From Henriciella sp. (lineage in GTDB: Bacteria; Pseudomonadota; Alphaproteobacteria; Caulobacterales; Hyphomonadaceae), in NCBI GenBank assembly GCA_013214545.1, contig JABSQB010000023.1, positions 1 to 46,293 of the forward strand: a stretch of 46,293 nucleotides of DNA. Direction: 5' to 3'. The notes below the pieces were generated by a model. It was not told the DNA's origin, made no database searches, and saw only the letters and a program-made list of their open reading frames with translations. Made by a program: the position numbers and the translations under genes. Position 1 is the stretch's first letter. Each line of letters starts with the position of its first letter. Below are positions 23,361-31,955 of this stretch, piece after piece.

Positions 23361-25388
23361 TTACCAATCGAAACCACACTCATTGTCCAGGAAGCTCTCG
23401 ATCTCGCTCAAAGACAGGCGGTGCTGATCCGGCGTCCACGGCAAGCTATGCCCCATCTCTGGAATGTTCACATACTTCGCCTCAGTGTGGCTGCGGATCG
23501 CTCGATAGAAGGCTTTGCCATAGGTATCTGGCACCCGAACATCGCGGTCGCCGTGATAGACGAGTATTGGGATCTCAGAATTCTTCACATCCTTGATCAC
23601 ATCTCTGCCGGAGATCGCATTTCCGAACACCATGCGACCATATCGATCGAGATCTAGTCCGACATTAATCTTGTCTGACTCGCCATATCCCGCGCCCGCA
23701 ATTGCGCACTGGAATGGGCTATTGGCACGTGTCGCGGCAGCCATTGCAGCATAGCCACCATAGGAATAACCGAAGATGCCAATCGCATCGCTTTCAGCAT
23801 ATCCTTCCGATACGAGCCAGGCCGCAGCATCGTCCTTATCGTCCTGTGCAGTGTAGCCGAATTGACCATCACCAGCTTTCCATAAATCGAGCCCCCATCC
23901 GGTACTCCCGCGATACTGAGGCTGCAGCACTGTGAAACCTCTGGAGGTAAGAAATGCGATCCATCCGCTGGAATCCCATCCACCGAAATCACGCGCCCAA
24001 GGGCCGCCGTGCGGCAATACGATTGCTTTGCCGGGGTCATCACCTGGCTCCCAGCCAGCACGTGGGGTCAATAGCGCCCAGAGGTCCCGGCCATCGCGCG
24101 CCGTGTATTTGACGAGTTCGGTTTTCCCGATTGCGGATGCGTCGATCCATGGACGTTGCTCGGCAATCGCGCTGAGCTTGGATTTGTCTTCCAGCATGAA
24201 GTAGCGAGCTGGCTGGTTCGAATCACTCACGCTGAAAACAACGCGGTTGCGGTCATCGGAGATATAGATCAGCCCAATGCCTTGCCCCTGGAAGGCGTTC
24301 TCGAGACCAAGAACGATGCCCCCAACTTCTGCATCGACCCATTCTGTGCGAGTAATATCTGCAGAATAGTTGAATCCGAGAATTCGCCCAAAATCTGATT
24401 CTCTGGTGGATCTGAAAATTCCGCCAGCTTCAAAGTCATCGTGCGCAAATACGGGTTGGTCGCCGACAAACTCTCGGGCCACCGGATCGTACGCCCAAAT
24501 CTGTTTCAGATCAGAGAACTTGTTTGTGTTTACATAATAGAGCTTCGCGTCGTTGTCCCAATGGACAATGCTCATCTCCTGGCGCTCCACCAGGTCGACG
24601 CTCAGTTCCGGATGCTTCTCCATCGGCTCGCCTTTTCCGGCGCGGACGAAGACGTCGAGCTCAAACCCGCTACCGCGCGCATCGACGCCCGATGCAGACA
24701 TGATTTCTCCGTCTGCAGGATCGATGTATCCGGCGCCCCTGGCGCTGGTATTTTTGTAAATGACATCGACCTGTCCGGATTCGAGATCCAGCGTCCCGAT
24801 TTCTGTATTGAACGTCCGTCCTTCCAGACGAGAGATCAGGACCTTTTTCGGGTCTAGCGGCAGAGATGATACGATAGACCCTCTGGCTTCCATACGAAGG
24901 CAGGTCTTCGTGGCATCAGACATTCCGCGCATGCCGCGTTCATCCAGGAACGGGCTTTCAAACTCGCTGAATTCCGCGTCGGAGATGAAAAACTGCATCA
25001 GCCATGTTCGTGTAGACCCGATGCTGCGTCCCTCAGAGCACCCTGCGAGCTGCCCGGTGAATGGCTGGCGAGCAGCAATGAACACACGCCCGTTCTTCAA
25101 TGCACTCAGGAACATGAATTCTGTGTCGGCATCCGGCGCCACCGTGACCGGCGGCTTGCTCAGGTCGTTCAAATCCCACGAAGCGATGACCGCGCGATCC
25201 TGGTCGCCGCCAGAGGCGGGTCCGACCAGCGCAAACATCGTGTCGCCGTCGGACGTCACGCTCACACTTGAGATGGCGGGCAGTCTGGCGAGATCTTCAA
25301 TCGGAACCGGGTCTGCATTTGCCGAAACGGCGCTCGATATAAGCAGACCACAGCCAAGTATTCCTGCAGCTAAATTGCGAAGCTTCAT
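23361..25388 (-). CDS. S9-family peptidase (prolyl oligopeptidase / acylaminoacyl-peptidase type), exported
   Basis: A 675-residue exported serine peptidase. It has an N-terminal signal peptide (LAAGILGCGLLISSAVSANA), then a beta-propeller-like region (about 30-400), then the alpha/beta-hydrolase domain with the nucleophile Ser in FGYSYGGYAAMA, Asp in HGDRDVRVPD and His in EMGHSLPW. Relatives cleave short peptides after Pro or remove N-terminal dipeptides in the periplasm. It is divergent from the large TonB-dependent receptor with 347 bp between, which suggests the two share regulation for peptide uptake and breakdown. ATG 25388 is the evident start. Confidence 0.93.
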   Translation of the reverse strand: MKLRNLAAGILGCGLLISSAVSANADPVPIEDLARLPAISSVSVTSDGDTMFALVGPASGGDQDRAVIASWDLNDLSKPPVTVAPDADTEFMFLSALKNGRVFIAARQPFTGQLAGCSEGRSIGSTRTWLMQFFISDAEFSEFESPFLDERGMRGMSDATKTCLRMEARGSIVSSLPLDPKKVLISRLEGRTFNTEIGTLDLESGQVDVIYKNTSARGAGYIDPADGEIMSASGVDARGSGFELDVFVRAGKGEPMEKHPELSVDLVERQEMSIVHWDNDAKLYYVNTNKFSDLKQIWAYDPVAREFVGDQPVFAHDDFEAGGIFRSTRESDFGRILGFNYSADITRTEWVDAEVGGIVLGLENAFQGQGIGLIYISDDRNRVVFSVSDSNQPARYFMLEDKSKLSAIAEQRPWIDASAIGKTELVKYTARDGRDLWALLTPRAGWEPGDDPGKAIVLPHGGPWARDFGGWDSSGWIAFLTSRGFTVLQPQYRGSTGWGLDLWKAGDGQFGYTAQDDKDDAAAWLVSEGYAESDAIGIFGYSYGGYAAMAAATRANSPFQCAIAGAGYGESDKINVGLDLDRYGRMVFGNAISGRDVIKDVKNSEIPILVYHGDRDVRVPDTYGKAFYRAIRSHTEAKYVNIPEMGHSLPWTPDQHRLSLSEIESFLDNECGFDW

Positions 25389-25735
25389 AATTAATATCCC
25401 CTACGACTAAGGCGAACAAAAAAGTTTGGCGGACCGTCTGTCAAGCTTGCGCGCTCAGCACGTCTTTAGAATAAGCACACGAAGCTCAACATGGAATAAT
25501 TTTCCAACGATCCGGCCTACATCGCAAGAGGTTTGCTGCTCTGCCGTGATCTACGCAAGGTCAGGTGCACAAATGTCACAGCCTCACGCCAAGATCACAT
25601 TTCTGTGACGCCGATGGTTGATTTTGCAAATATGACGCGGCATCCAAATCGTGAGGGGTACTGCGTATATGATGTGGGAGTGTGTACGCACACCAGCTCG
25701 AAGTTAGCTAGAGAGAGATACTAGGGGTCCAATTT
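25389..25735. promoter_or_regulatory. divergent promoter region of peptidase and receptor genes
   Basis: 347 bp without a gene. GTCACAG (25575-25581) and CTGTGAC (25603-25609) form a long inverted repeat, and TCACA-N4-TGTGA (25595-25608) is a tighter one within it. GTGTG-N4-CACAC occurs at 25680-25693. TCACA/TGTGA half-sites recall CRP/FNR-type operators, but the 4-bp spacing is not the CRP standard of 6. No clear -35/-10 pair was assigned. Confidence 0.45.
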
Positions 25736-28700
25736 ATGATTTCGAAGAACTACGGCAATTTATTGCTGAAGAGTGCTGCCGTGTCGGCACTGTGCGCTGG
25801 CATGGCGATGTCAGTCGCGGCGCAAGACCAGGCGGACGATCAAGTCGTCTCAGTCGACACCGCCACAGACGACACCGCAGATGAAGCCCGCCAGGACGTT
25901 GTGCGCGTCACTGGTTCGCGTCTGTCAAACGAGTACACGTCTATCGCGCCGATCGATGTGATCTCCGCAGACGTTGCAGCGCTGGAAGGTATCGCAGACG
26001 TTGCGACCCTACTCCAAACCGCGACAGTCGCCGCTGGTTCACCTCAGGTGACAGCTGCTACATCGACTCAGTTTGTTCAGAGCGGTGGTGAAGGTGCTGA
26101 AACAGTTTCCCTTCGGGGTCTGGGCGCCAGCCGTACGCTGACCCTGATCAACGGTCGCCGCCCGGGTAAGGCTGGTACACGTGGTCAGATTTCAGCTTTT
26201 GACCTGAACGCCATTCCGCTAACCGCGGTTCAGAACATTGAAGTTCTGAAAGACGGTGCGTCTTCAATTTACGGTTCTGACGCTGTTGCAGGTGTTGTGA
26301 ACATCATCACCAAGTCTGGCGACACGCGTGAACTCGACTTCTTCTATTCCGGTCCTGAAGAGCAAGGCGGCGAGCAGCTGCGTGCCAGTGGTGCCTGGGG
26401 TCAAGACCTCAACAAAGGCAGCTTCTTGCTGACCTTCGACTACACCAAGACTGAAGAGCTCGCCCAAGGCGACCGCTCTTACTTCTCTTGTGGTGAAGAA
26501 TATTACTTCGACGAACAAGGCAATCGCGCCGACCTGATCAACCAGGCCACTGGTACATTTAACTGTGTCGACGCACTTTGGGGTCACGTCTGGATCTACG
26601 ACTATATCGACGCGGCTGACGCCAACGGCTTCAACTTTGCCTCTCGCCCATGGCAGTCTCAGAGCTCCCTGCTCCAGTACGACTATGATGGTTCGCTGGC
26701 TCAGCTGCTGCCGCCATTCGGCCCAAGCGGCGCCGGTGTTGTTGCTCCAGCCAACTGGTTTGCGGTTGACCTTGGTGGTCAAACCGGCCCGACCGGCGTT
26801 TTCGACCCATACTATGGTCCGACCGCGCTCATCTCGGAAGGTCTGGTCAGCGCAGATCACCCATTCCAGAACACTGAGTCTCTGATCCCAGAAGTTGAGC
26901 GTGTGACGCTCTACGGTTCGGGCGAGTACGAAATCAACGAGCACATGGATGTTTACGGTGAATTCTTGCTGAATCGCCGCGAGACCAAAGTGAACGGCTA
27001 TCGCCAATACTGGACGTACCAATTCATTTACGCCTACGACTTCGGTGGTGGTCCAACCATTCTCGCTGCCGACCCATTGGCGATTGCAGCAGGATGGGGT
27101 GCTGGAGTAGCTGAGCCACTTCCTGGCTTTACTGCGCCTCCCGTTTCATTCTTTGGCCTTAGCCCGACCGGCGCAACCGATCACGCTGACAGCCAAATCG
27201 AAGTGCAATACGCGAACTTCGTTGCGGGTGCTCGCGGCAACTTTGATGCCGCGCTTGAAAACTGGAATTATGATGTCTTCTTCCAGTTCTCTCAGTCTGA
27301 CGGCGATTACACCAATGATGTTATCTATGATGACGCTGTCACGCCTTACGAGTTCCAGACTTCGGGCTGTGCCTCTGTGGTTGGTGCAAACGGCCCCGGC
27401 ACAACGACCGTACGCGGTGTGCCTTGCGTCGACGTCAACTGGTACTCACCAGACCTCTTGAACGGTCAACCAACTGCCGAAGAACGGGCCTTCCTGTTCG
27501 GGACAGAAACCGGCAACACGATCTATGAGCAAGCTCAAATCGAAGCCTTCTTCGATGGCCCGCTGTTCGAACTGCCAGCCGGTACTGTACAAGCTGGTTT
27601 CGGTTTCAACCGCCTGAGAGAACGCATTAACGACGTGCCGCCAGAAGTCGCCCAACAGGGCAACGCCTGGAACTCGTCTGCTGCGGGGATCACACGCGGT
27701 TCGACCAATACGACTGCCATCTTCGGTGAGGTTGCGATCCCACTGTTGAAAGATGCGCCGCTCGCAGAAGCCGTCGACCTGAACCTTTCTGGTCGCTGGA
27801 CGGATGTGGACGCATATGGCGACGGCACGACCTACAAAGTTGGCCTTGGCTGGCAGGCAACTCCGTCTGTTCGCGGTCGCGTAACTTACGGTACTTCGTT
27901 CCGTGCACCAGCTCTGTTTGAGCTCTTCCTTGACGCGCAAACGTCATCGCTGAGCCAGCGCCAGATCGACCCATGTATCAACTACGTTACTGCGTTCGCG
28001 AATGGTGACATTGGTCAGCGTCGCTTCGACAACTGTGCGGCCGATCTGCCTCCTGGCGTGGTTCCAGGTGGCGGCGGTGGCGGTGCTACCATCTTCCAAA
28101 GCGGTAACGCTGGCGAACTGGAAGCTGAAACATCGACCGCTCTTAATGTCGGCCTGATCTACGCTCCTGACTGGATCGATCTGCGCGCCTCGATCGACTA
28201 CTTCGAAATCGAAGTAACCGACCAAATCGCTCAGCTCGGTGCAGCCAACATCCTGCTCGGCTGTTACGAGTCTGACAACTTCGCGACAGAGCCACTTTGT
28301 GATCTGTTCGAACGTCAGACCGGAAACCTGGGTCTGGTTGATACGGTTATCGACAACTACATCAACGTTGCTGAGCAAACCAACAAAGGTATCGACATCC
28401 AGGCTGATTATGGCCACGAATTCTCCTTCGGTTCGCTGCGGGTGAACACTCAGTGGACCTATCAGATGGAAGACGAGCTGGTTCTGTTCCCGAACAGTGA
28501 TCCGATCGACACGAACGGTGAAGCTGGTGACCCAGAATGGGTTGGTGAGCTGAACCTGACGTTCGAGCGCGGTCCTTGGGACGTGTTCTGGGGCATGAAC
28601 TATGTAGATGTCACCTCGAACATTGAAAGCAATGGCGGCAACACCGGTACCATTTTCGGTAACCCAGTTGTCTTCAAACTGAAAACCGAGCCAGTGACTT

Positions 28701-28900
28701 ATCACTCGGCGTCTATCGGTCGTGATCTGCCGAACGACTTCACGGTTCGTGTCGGTGTATCCAACCTGTTCGATGAGCAACCGCCATCGGTCACGACGCT
28801 GAACCTCGGCGAGTACAACACGGTCGGTACATCTGCGTTCTACTCGCAGTATGACTGGCTGGGCCGTCGCTTCTTCCTGAACGTCAGCAAGACATTCTAA
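25736..28900 (+). CDS. TonB-dependent outer-membrane receptor
   Basis: A 1054-residue receptor for energised uptake across the outer membrane. Residues 1-29 are the signal peptide (ending SVAAQ). A TonB-box-like DVVRVTGSRL lies near 53-62. The plug domain (about 68-200) shows VSLRGLGASRTLTLINGRRP and IEVLKDGASSIYGSDAVAGVVNIITK. A long 22-strand barrel follows and ends RRFFLNVSKTF with the C-terminal Phe needed for assembly. Codon use favours GGT, CGT and CCA, unlike the neighbours, as in strongly expressed genes. A peptidase lies divergently upstream and a sulfotransferase downstream, so peptides are a likely substrate, but this is inference. Confidence 0.96.
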   Translation: MISKNYGNLLLKSAAVSALCAGMAMSVAAQDQADDQVVSVDTATDDTADEARQDVVRVTGSRLSNEYTSIAPIDVISADVAALEGIADVATLLQTATVAAGSPQVTAATSTQFVQSGGEGAETVSLRGLGASRTLTLINGRRPGKAGTRGQISAFDLNAIPLTAVQNIEVLKDGASSIYGSDAVAGVVNIITKSGDTRELDFFYSGPEEQGGEQLRASGAWGQDLNKGSFLLTFDYTKTEELAQGDRSYFSCGEEYYFDEQGNRADLINQATGTFNCVDALWGHVWIYDYIDAADANGFNFASRPWQSQSSLLQYDYDGSLAQLLPPFGPSGAGVVAPANWFAVDLGGQTGPTGVFDPYYGPTALISEGLVSADHPFQNTESLIPEVERVTLYGSGEYEINEHMDVYGEFLLNRRETKVNGYRQYWTYQFIYAYDFGGGPTILAADPLAIAAGWGAGVAEPLPGFTAPPVSFFGLSPTGATDHADSQIEVQYANFVAGARGNFDAALENWNYDVFFQFSQSDGDYTNDVIYDDAVTPYEFQTSGCASVVGANGPGTTTVRGVPCVDVNWYSPDLLNGQPTAEERAFLFGTETGNTIYEQAQIEAFFDGPLFELPAGTVQAGFGFNRLRERINDVPPEVAQQGNAWNSSAAGITRGSTNTTAIFGEVAIPLLKDAPLAEAVDLNLSGRWTDVDAYGDGTTYKVGLGWQATPSVRGRVTYGTSFRAPALFELFLDAQTSSLSQRQIDPCINYVTAFANGDIGQRRFDNCAADLPPGVVPGGGGGGATIFQSGNAGELEAETSTALNVGLIYAPDWIDLRASIDYFEIEVTDQIAQLGAANILLGCYESDNFATEPLCDLFERQTGNLGLVDTVIDNYINVAEQTNKGIDIQADYGHEFSFGSLRVNTQWTYQMEDELVLFPNSDPIDTNGEAGDPEWVGELNLTFERGPWDVFWGMNYVDVTSNIESNGGNTGTIFGNPVVFKLKTEPVTYHSASIGRDLPNDFTVRVGVSNLFDEQPPSVTTLNLGEYNTVGTSAFYSQYDWLGRRFFLNVSKTF

Positions 28901-28921
28901 GAGGCACGCAATTTGCTAATC

Positions 28922-28950
28922 AAAGGCGGCGGGCATTGTCCGCCGCCTTT
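28922..28950 (+). terminator. rho-independent terminator of receptor gene
   Basis: AAAGGCGGCGG (28922-28932) and CCGCCGCCTTT (28940-28950) form a perfect 11-bp stem with a 7-nt loop, followed by TTCTT. It is 22 nt after the receptor stop and 55 nt before the sulfotransferase start, so that gene would need read-through or its own promoter. Confidence 0.9.
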
Positions 28951-29004
28951 TTCTTATTCGAATAATTGGCTAGGAATGCGCCATCGCGCTTAGGAGAGAA
29001 ACCC

Positions 29005-29790
29005 GTGCCCAGAATTTCAATGATCAAAGACAATCTGGACGAGCGAAATGCGGAGTTCGAACAAAAACCCCTAACCACCCCCCTATTCCTGAATTCTGTT
29101 CCCAAGAGCGGAACGCACCTGATGCGCAATATCGTCCGTATGTTCGTGCCGGTGGAGCAGCAATACCACGACACGTTCATTCAGATCCCATTGCTCAATC
29201 AGCACGCGACAGCCTTCGACCCGCGCACGCCGAAGGTCAGTTGGGGGCACCTGCTCTATTCAGATGAATCGGCGCTCGCGACGTCTTTCGCCAAGAATAT
29301 TCTGCTGGTGAGAGACCCCTACACTTGGGTGCTCGCCCGCGCCCGCTTTTTCCTATCAGAGAATTTTGACGGGAAACTCGATCACCTTCGAAGTGAACGC
29401 ATCAGCGGCAATGACCTGATCAACATGATGATTTTCGGCATTCATGGCAAAGCGCCCGAAATGGCTGATGTATACAAGCACAATGCCGCTGCCTGGCTCG
29501 GGACAGGGGTGAAACTGTATCGCTTCGAGGACCTGATGAAGCACCTCAAGCAGCTCGACTCCGATGACGCTGCAGCTTTCTTCAGTCAGCTCTTTGAAGA
29601 TTGCGGCATCGAGAAACCAAATGACTGGCGCGAGCGCGTTCTAATCGGTTCAGACAAAGCTCAGAGCGGCACTGCGCGTGATAATCTGACGGTCGATGAT
29701 TCCAGAATCCCGCGCGAACTCAGCGATCTGCAAAAACAGCTCGTCAATGTCGCGGTTCCCGGCTTACGCGCGCTGCTCGGCTACGAATAG
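29005..29790 (+). CDS. sulfotransferase family protein
   Basis: A 261-residue PAPS-dependent sulfotransferase. The 5'-phosphosulfate loop is FLNSVPKSGTHLMRN, with the catalytic Lys-Ser-Gly-Thr, and the 3'-phosphate-binding motif is LLVRDPYTWVLARARFF. The acceptor region is not assignable. I chose GTG 29005, with AGGAGA 8 nt upstream; the longer TTG frame at 28966 lacks a ribosome site, and ATG 29020 is an alternative. There is no signal peptide, so it acts in the cytosol. It follows the TonB-dependent receptor on the same strand, separated by a strong terminator. Confidence 0.9.
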   Translation: MPRISMIKDNLDERNAEFEQKPLTTPLFLNSVPKSGTHLMRNIVRMFVPVEQQYHDTFIQIPLLNQHATAFDPRTPKVSWGHLLYSDESALATSFAKNILLVRDPYTWVLARARFFLSENFDGKLDHLRSERISGNDLINMMIFGIHGKAPEMADVYKHNAAAWLGTGVKLYRFEDLMKHLKQLDSDDAAAFFSQLFEDCGIEKPNDWRERVLIGSDKAQSGTARDNLTVDDSRIPRELSDLQKQLVNVAVPGLRALLGYE

Positions 29791-29819
29791 ACCGGTGAGA
29801 ACAGACGCTTCTGGTATGC

Positions 29820-30296
29820 CTATCTGATACGGGCAGGTCCCGCCGCTGCGCTGCGATCCCCAAACCACCACAGCGTGGCTGCGGTCGCTGCGAACGCAGC
29901 GGTTTCGGTAACGCTTTCGCGCCCTGCGGCATCTGCGAAGAACCAAATCGCGGCAGTTATGCCCCAGAGCAGAAGAGTCAGCACGGGCCGCGTCAAACCG
30001 CGCACAGCATCAACCCATCGGTAGCTTGGTCGTATTGCAGCTTCCGCACTCAGGCTCGCTTTCAGACCAGCCCAGCGCCCCTGCATCTGTTCAAGCGCCA
30101 GCTCGGCCTCGGTTTCGGCTGCATCCGCTAACCGCTGTAGCTCAAGCAATTGAACCTCATGTTGCCAGCGCCGCTCTTCATGCGCAATCGATTGTTTGCG
30201 TTCGAAATAGCCTGCGAGGCGCCCGAGCGCAGTTCCCATTACGCCGAACACGCCCCCGCCAGCGGCGCTTGCTGCGAGCCCTATCAAGTCTGCCAT
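29820..30296 (-). CDS. phage/GTA-type holin-like membrane protein
   Basis: A 158-residue protein with a Gly/Ala-rich N-terminal segment (MADLIGLAASAAGGGVFGVMG), a charged helical middle (ERKQSIAHEERRWQHEVQLL; AETEAELALEQM), then SYRWVDAVRGLTRPVLTLLLW and two hydrophobic helices. The WVDAVRG-TRP signature before the C-terminal helices is typical of 3-TM holin-like proteins in tailed phages and gene-transfer agents, where they release the endolysin. Its ATG (30294-30296) overlaps the end of the upstream M15 gene by 13 nt, so the two are translationally coupled. No structural phage genes are nearby. Confidence 0.75.
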   Translation of the reverse strand: MADLIGLAASAAGGGVFGVMGTALGRLAGYFERKQSIAHEERRWQHEVQLLELQRLADAAETEAELALEQMQGRWAGLKASLSAEAAIRPSYRWVDAVRGLTRPVLTLLLWGITAAIWFFADAAGRESVTETAAFAATAATLWWFGDRSAAAGPARIR

Positions 30297-30712
30297 AGAT
30301 CGAAACTCCCTGGATAATACCAAACCGCGGGTCGAGGCCGCAAATCGAGATGCAGGAAACGGCGCGCGAGACCAATTCCCGTGAAGCCGATGGCTTCTGC
30401 GAGCATACGCAATTGCTGGCGCTCTTGCCTGCTCAGCAGAATATCCACCGCGATCGTCTTGTGCCGAGACATGGGCGCACCGCCGACCGCTGCATTCCAT
30501 TGTGGGCATCGGTGCGCAGACGTGATGATGAGCGCCTGACCGCAGCTATCCCGCAAAGCCTGCAGTCGGTTCAGGAAACCAGGCGCATGCCAATAGGCCC
30601 CATCGCAGAACCGGCCCCCACAGCGGCATGCGAGTTCAGAGATCTGGAAGTTCGGCCAGGCCCAGGTATCGCCGAGCGCTGATTTCGCCGCTGAGACCGA
30701 TCTAAACAACAA
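30284..30712 (-). CDS. M15A-type peptidase, endolysin-like
   Basis: A 142-residue zinc D-Ala-D-Ala-type carboxypeptidase domain. WPNFQISELACRCGG opens the domain as in M15A proteins; zinc ligands are in SRHKTIAVDI (His and Asp) and FLHLDLRP (HxD). The first motif is one residue shorter than the common SxHxxGxAxD form. No signal peptide, as expected for an endolysin that needs a holin. The only starts in frame are TTG 30712 and 30709, which lie in the tail of the nitronate monooxygenase terminator. It directly precedes the holin-like gene, an endolysin-holin order also described for the Rhodobacter capsulatus GTA lysis genes. Confidence 0.82.
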   Translation of the reverse strand: MLFRSVSAAKSALGDTWAWPNFQISELACRCGGRFCDGAYWHAPGFLNRLQALRDSCGQALIITSAHRCPQWNAAVGGAPMSRHKTIAVDILLSRQERQQLRMLAEAIGFTGIGLARRFLHLDLRPRPAVWYYPGSFDLWQT

Positions 30713-30752
30713 AGCCCATCCTCATCCGAAACTTCGGATAAGAATAGGCTTT
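30711..30752 (-). terminator. rho-independent terminator of nitronate monooxygenase gene
   Basis: On the minus strand the RNA from 30752 to 30711 folds into a continuous 20-bp stem (AAAGCC at the base, ATCCGAA/TTCGGAT at the top, loop of 2, four G-U pairs), followed by TTGTTG. The mismatches seen in the plus strand become G-U pairs only in the minus-strand RNA, which fixes the orientation. The endolysin start codon is in its 3' tail. Confidence 0.85.
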
Positions 30753-30786
30753 GATTTTACGGGTCGAATTAGTGACGGATAAACCG

Positions 30787-31773
30787 TCAAGCGTCCGCCA
30801 TGCTGAACGCGCGGCGGTTTTGCAGGGCTTCGATGGCGGCGACATATTCAGCCTCAAGCTTGTCTACGAACTCAGCCGTACTCATGCGGGATTTAACCGC
30901 GCCAATCCCCTGCCCGCAGCCCCAGATGTCACGCCACGCCTTTGACTTCTGATTGCCGCCGGAGCCGAAGTTCATAGCGCTCGGATCGCTCTCGGGCAGG
31001 TCATTCGGATTAAGCCCAGCCTGCGCGATGGATGGGGCGAGATAGTTGCCGTGCACACCCGTAAACAGGTTTGAGTAGACAATATCTTTTGCGTCGCTCT
31101 CGACGATCATATCCTTGTAACCGTCAACGGCATTGGCTTCGTCGCAAGAAATGAAGGCCGAACCGATATAGCCGAGATCGGCACCCATCGCTTGAGCCGC
31201 CGCCACCGCGCCGCCATTTGCCATAGCGCCAGACAGGGCAAGCGGGCCATCAAAGAACTCGCGAATGTCCTGGATCAGCGCCAGAGGCGAAATCGTACCC
31301 GCGTGTCCGCCAGCACCGGCAGCCACGGCGATTAGGCCATCAGCGCCCTTATCGAGCGCTTTGCGAGCGAAGATCGAGTTGATGATATCGTGCAAAACGA
31401 TGCCGCCATAAGAGTGGATCGCATCGTTCACTTCGACCCGGGCGCCGAGCGAAGTAATCACGATCGGAACCTTGTATTTCACGCACATCTCAACGTCATG
31501 ATCGAGACGGTTATTCGTCTTGTGGACGATCTGATTGACCGCGAAAGGCGCGGCTGGCCGATCAGGGTTCTTGGCATCATGCTCGGCCAGCTCTGTCGTG
31601 ATCCGGTCGAGCCATTCGTCCAGCTGCGCTTCTGGCCGTGCGTTGAGCGCCGGGAAAGACCCCACCACCCCAGCTTTACACTGAGCAATCACCAGATCCG
31701 GATTGGAGATGATGAAAAGCGGACTTCCGATCACAGGAATTCGCAGGTTTTGCAGGATAGGAGGTAGCGCCAT
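30787..31773 (-). CDS. nitronate monooxygenase (2-nitropropane dioxygenase family)
   Basis: A 328-residue FMN-dependent TIM-barrel enzyme of the class I nitronate monooxygenase family, which oxidises nitroalkane anions such as propionate 3-nitronate. Motifs: IPVIGSPLFIISNPDLVIAQ, GVVGSFPALNAR, AVNQIVHKTNNR, the FMN phosphate loop VAAGAGGHAG, LSGAMANGGAVAAAQAMGAD and YIGSAFISCDEA. Length is normal. ATG 31773 is preceded by GGATAGGAGG on the minus strand. It is divergent from the methylmalonyl-CoA mutase operon, and propionate nitronate detoxification would fit a propionate-metabolising neighbour, but this is inference. Confidence 0.92.
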   Translation of the reverse strand: MALPPILQNLRIPVIGSPLFIISNPDLVIAQCKAGVVGSFPALNARPEAQLDEWLDRITTELAEHDAKNPDRPAAPFAVNQIVHKTNNRLDHDVEMCVKYKVPIVITSLGARVEVNDAIHSYGGIVLHDIINSIFARKALDKGADGLIAVAAGAGGHAGTISPLALIQDIREFFDGPLALSGAMANGGAVAAAQAMGADLGYIGSAFISCDEANAVDGYKDMIVESDAKDIVYSNLFTGVHGNYLAPSIAQAGLNPNDLPESDPSAMNFGSGGNQKSKAWRDIWGCGQGIGAVKSRMSTAEFVDKLEAEYVAAIEALQNRRAFSMADA

Positions 31774-31801
31774 GAAAAGTCTCTCAATACTTACCGTTTA
31801 C

Positions 31802-31813
31802 GTTAGCGCTAAC
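31802..31813. promoter_or_regulatory. palindrome between nmo and mutase genes
   Basis: GTTAGCGCTAAC is a perfect 12-bp palindrome, preceded by CCGTTTAC. It is 29 nt upstream of the nitronate monooxygenase start, in the divergent promoter region, where repressors of acyl-CoA metabolism often bind. The regulator is unknown. Confidence 0.45.
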
Positions 31814-31955
31814 CTATCTTTCGGGCGGGTTTAGGCAAGCCCTTCCCAAACGGCATCACAGTTGTGAACATAGCTTTTTTCCGTAGCGGAACGCTTGCCA
31901 CGTGCGTGGCATTGGGCCAAATCCGGCCTATAAGATTCCACAGAGGTTCGCGAAC

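Noticed and set aside
26264-27022. 252-residue minus-strand frame inside the TonB receptor gene
   Set aside because: It is a shadow of the strongly biased receptor coding frame; the receptor has clear motifs throughout this stretch.
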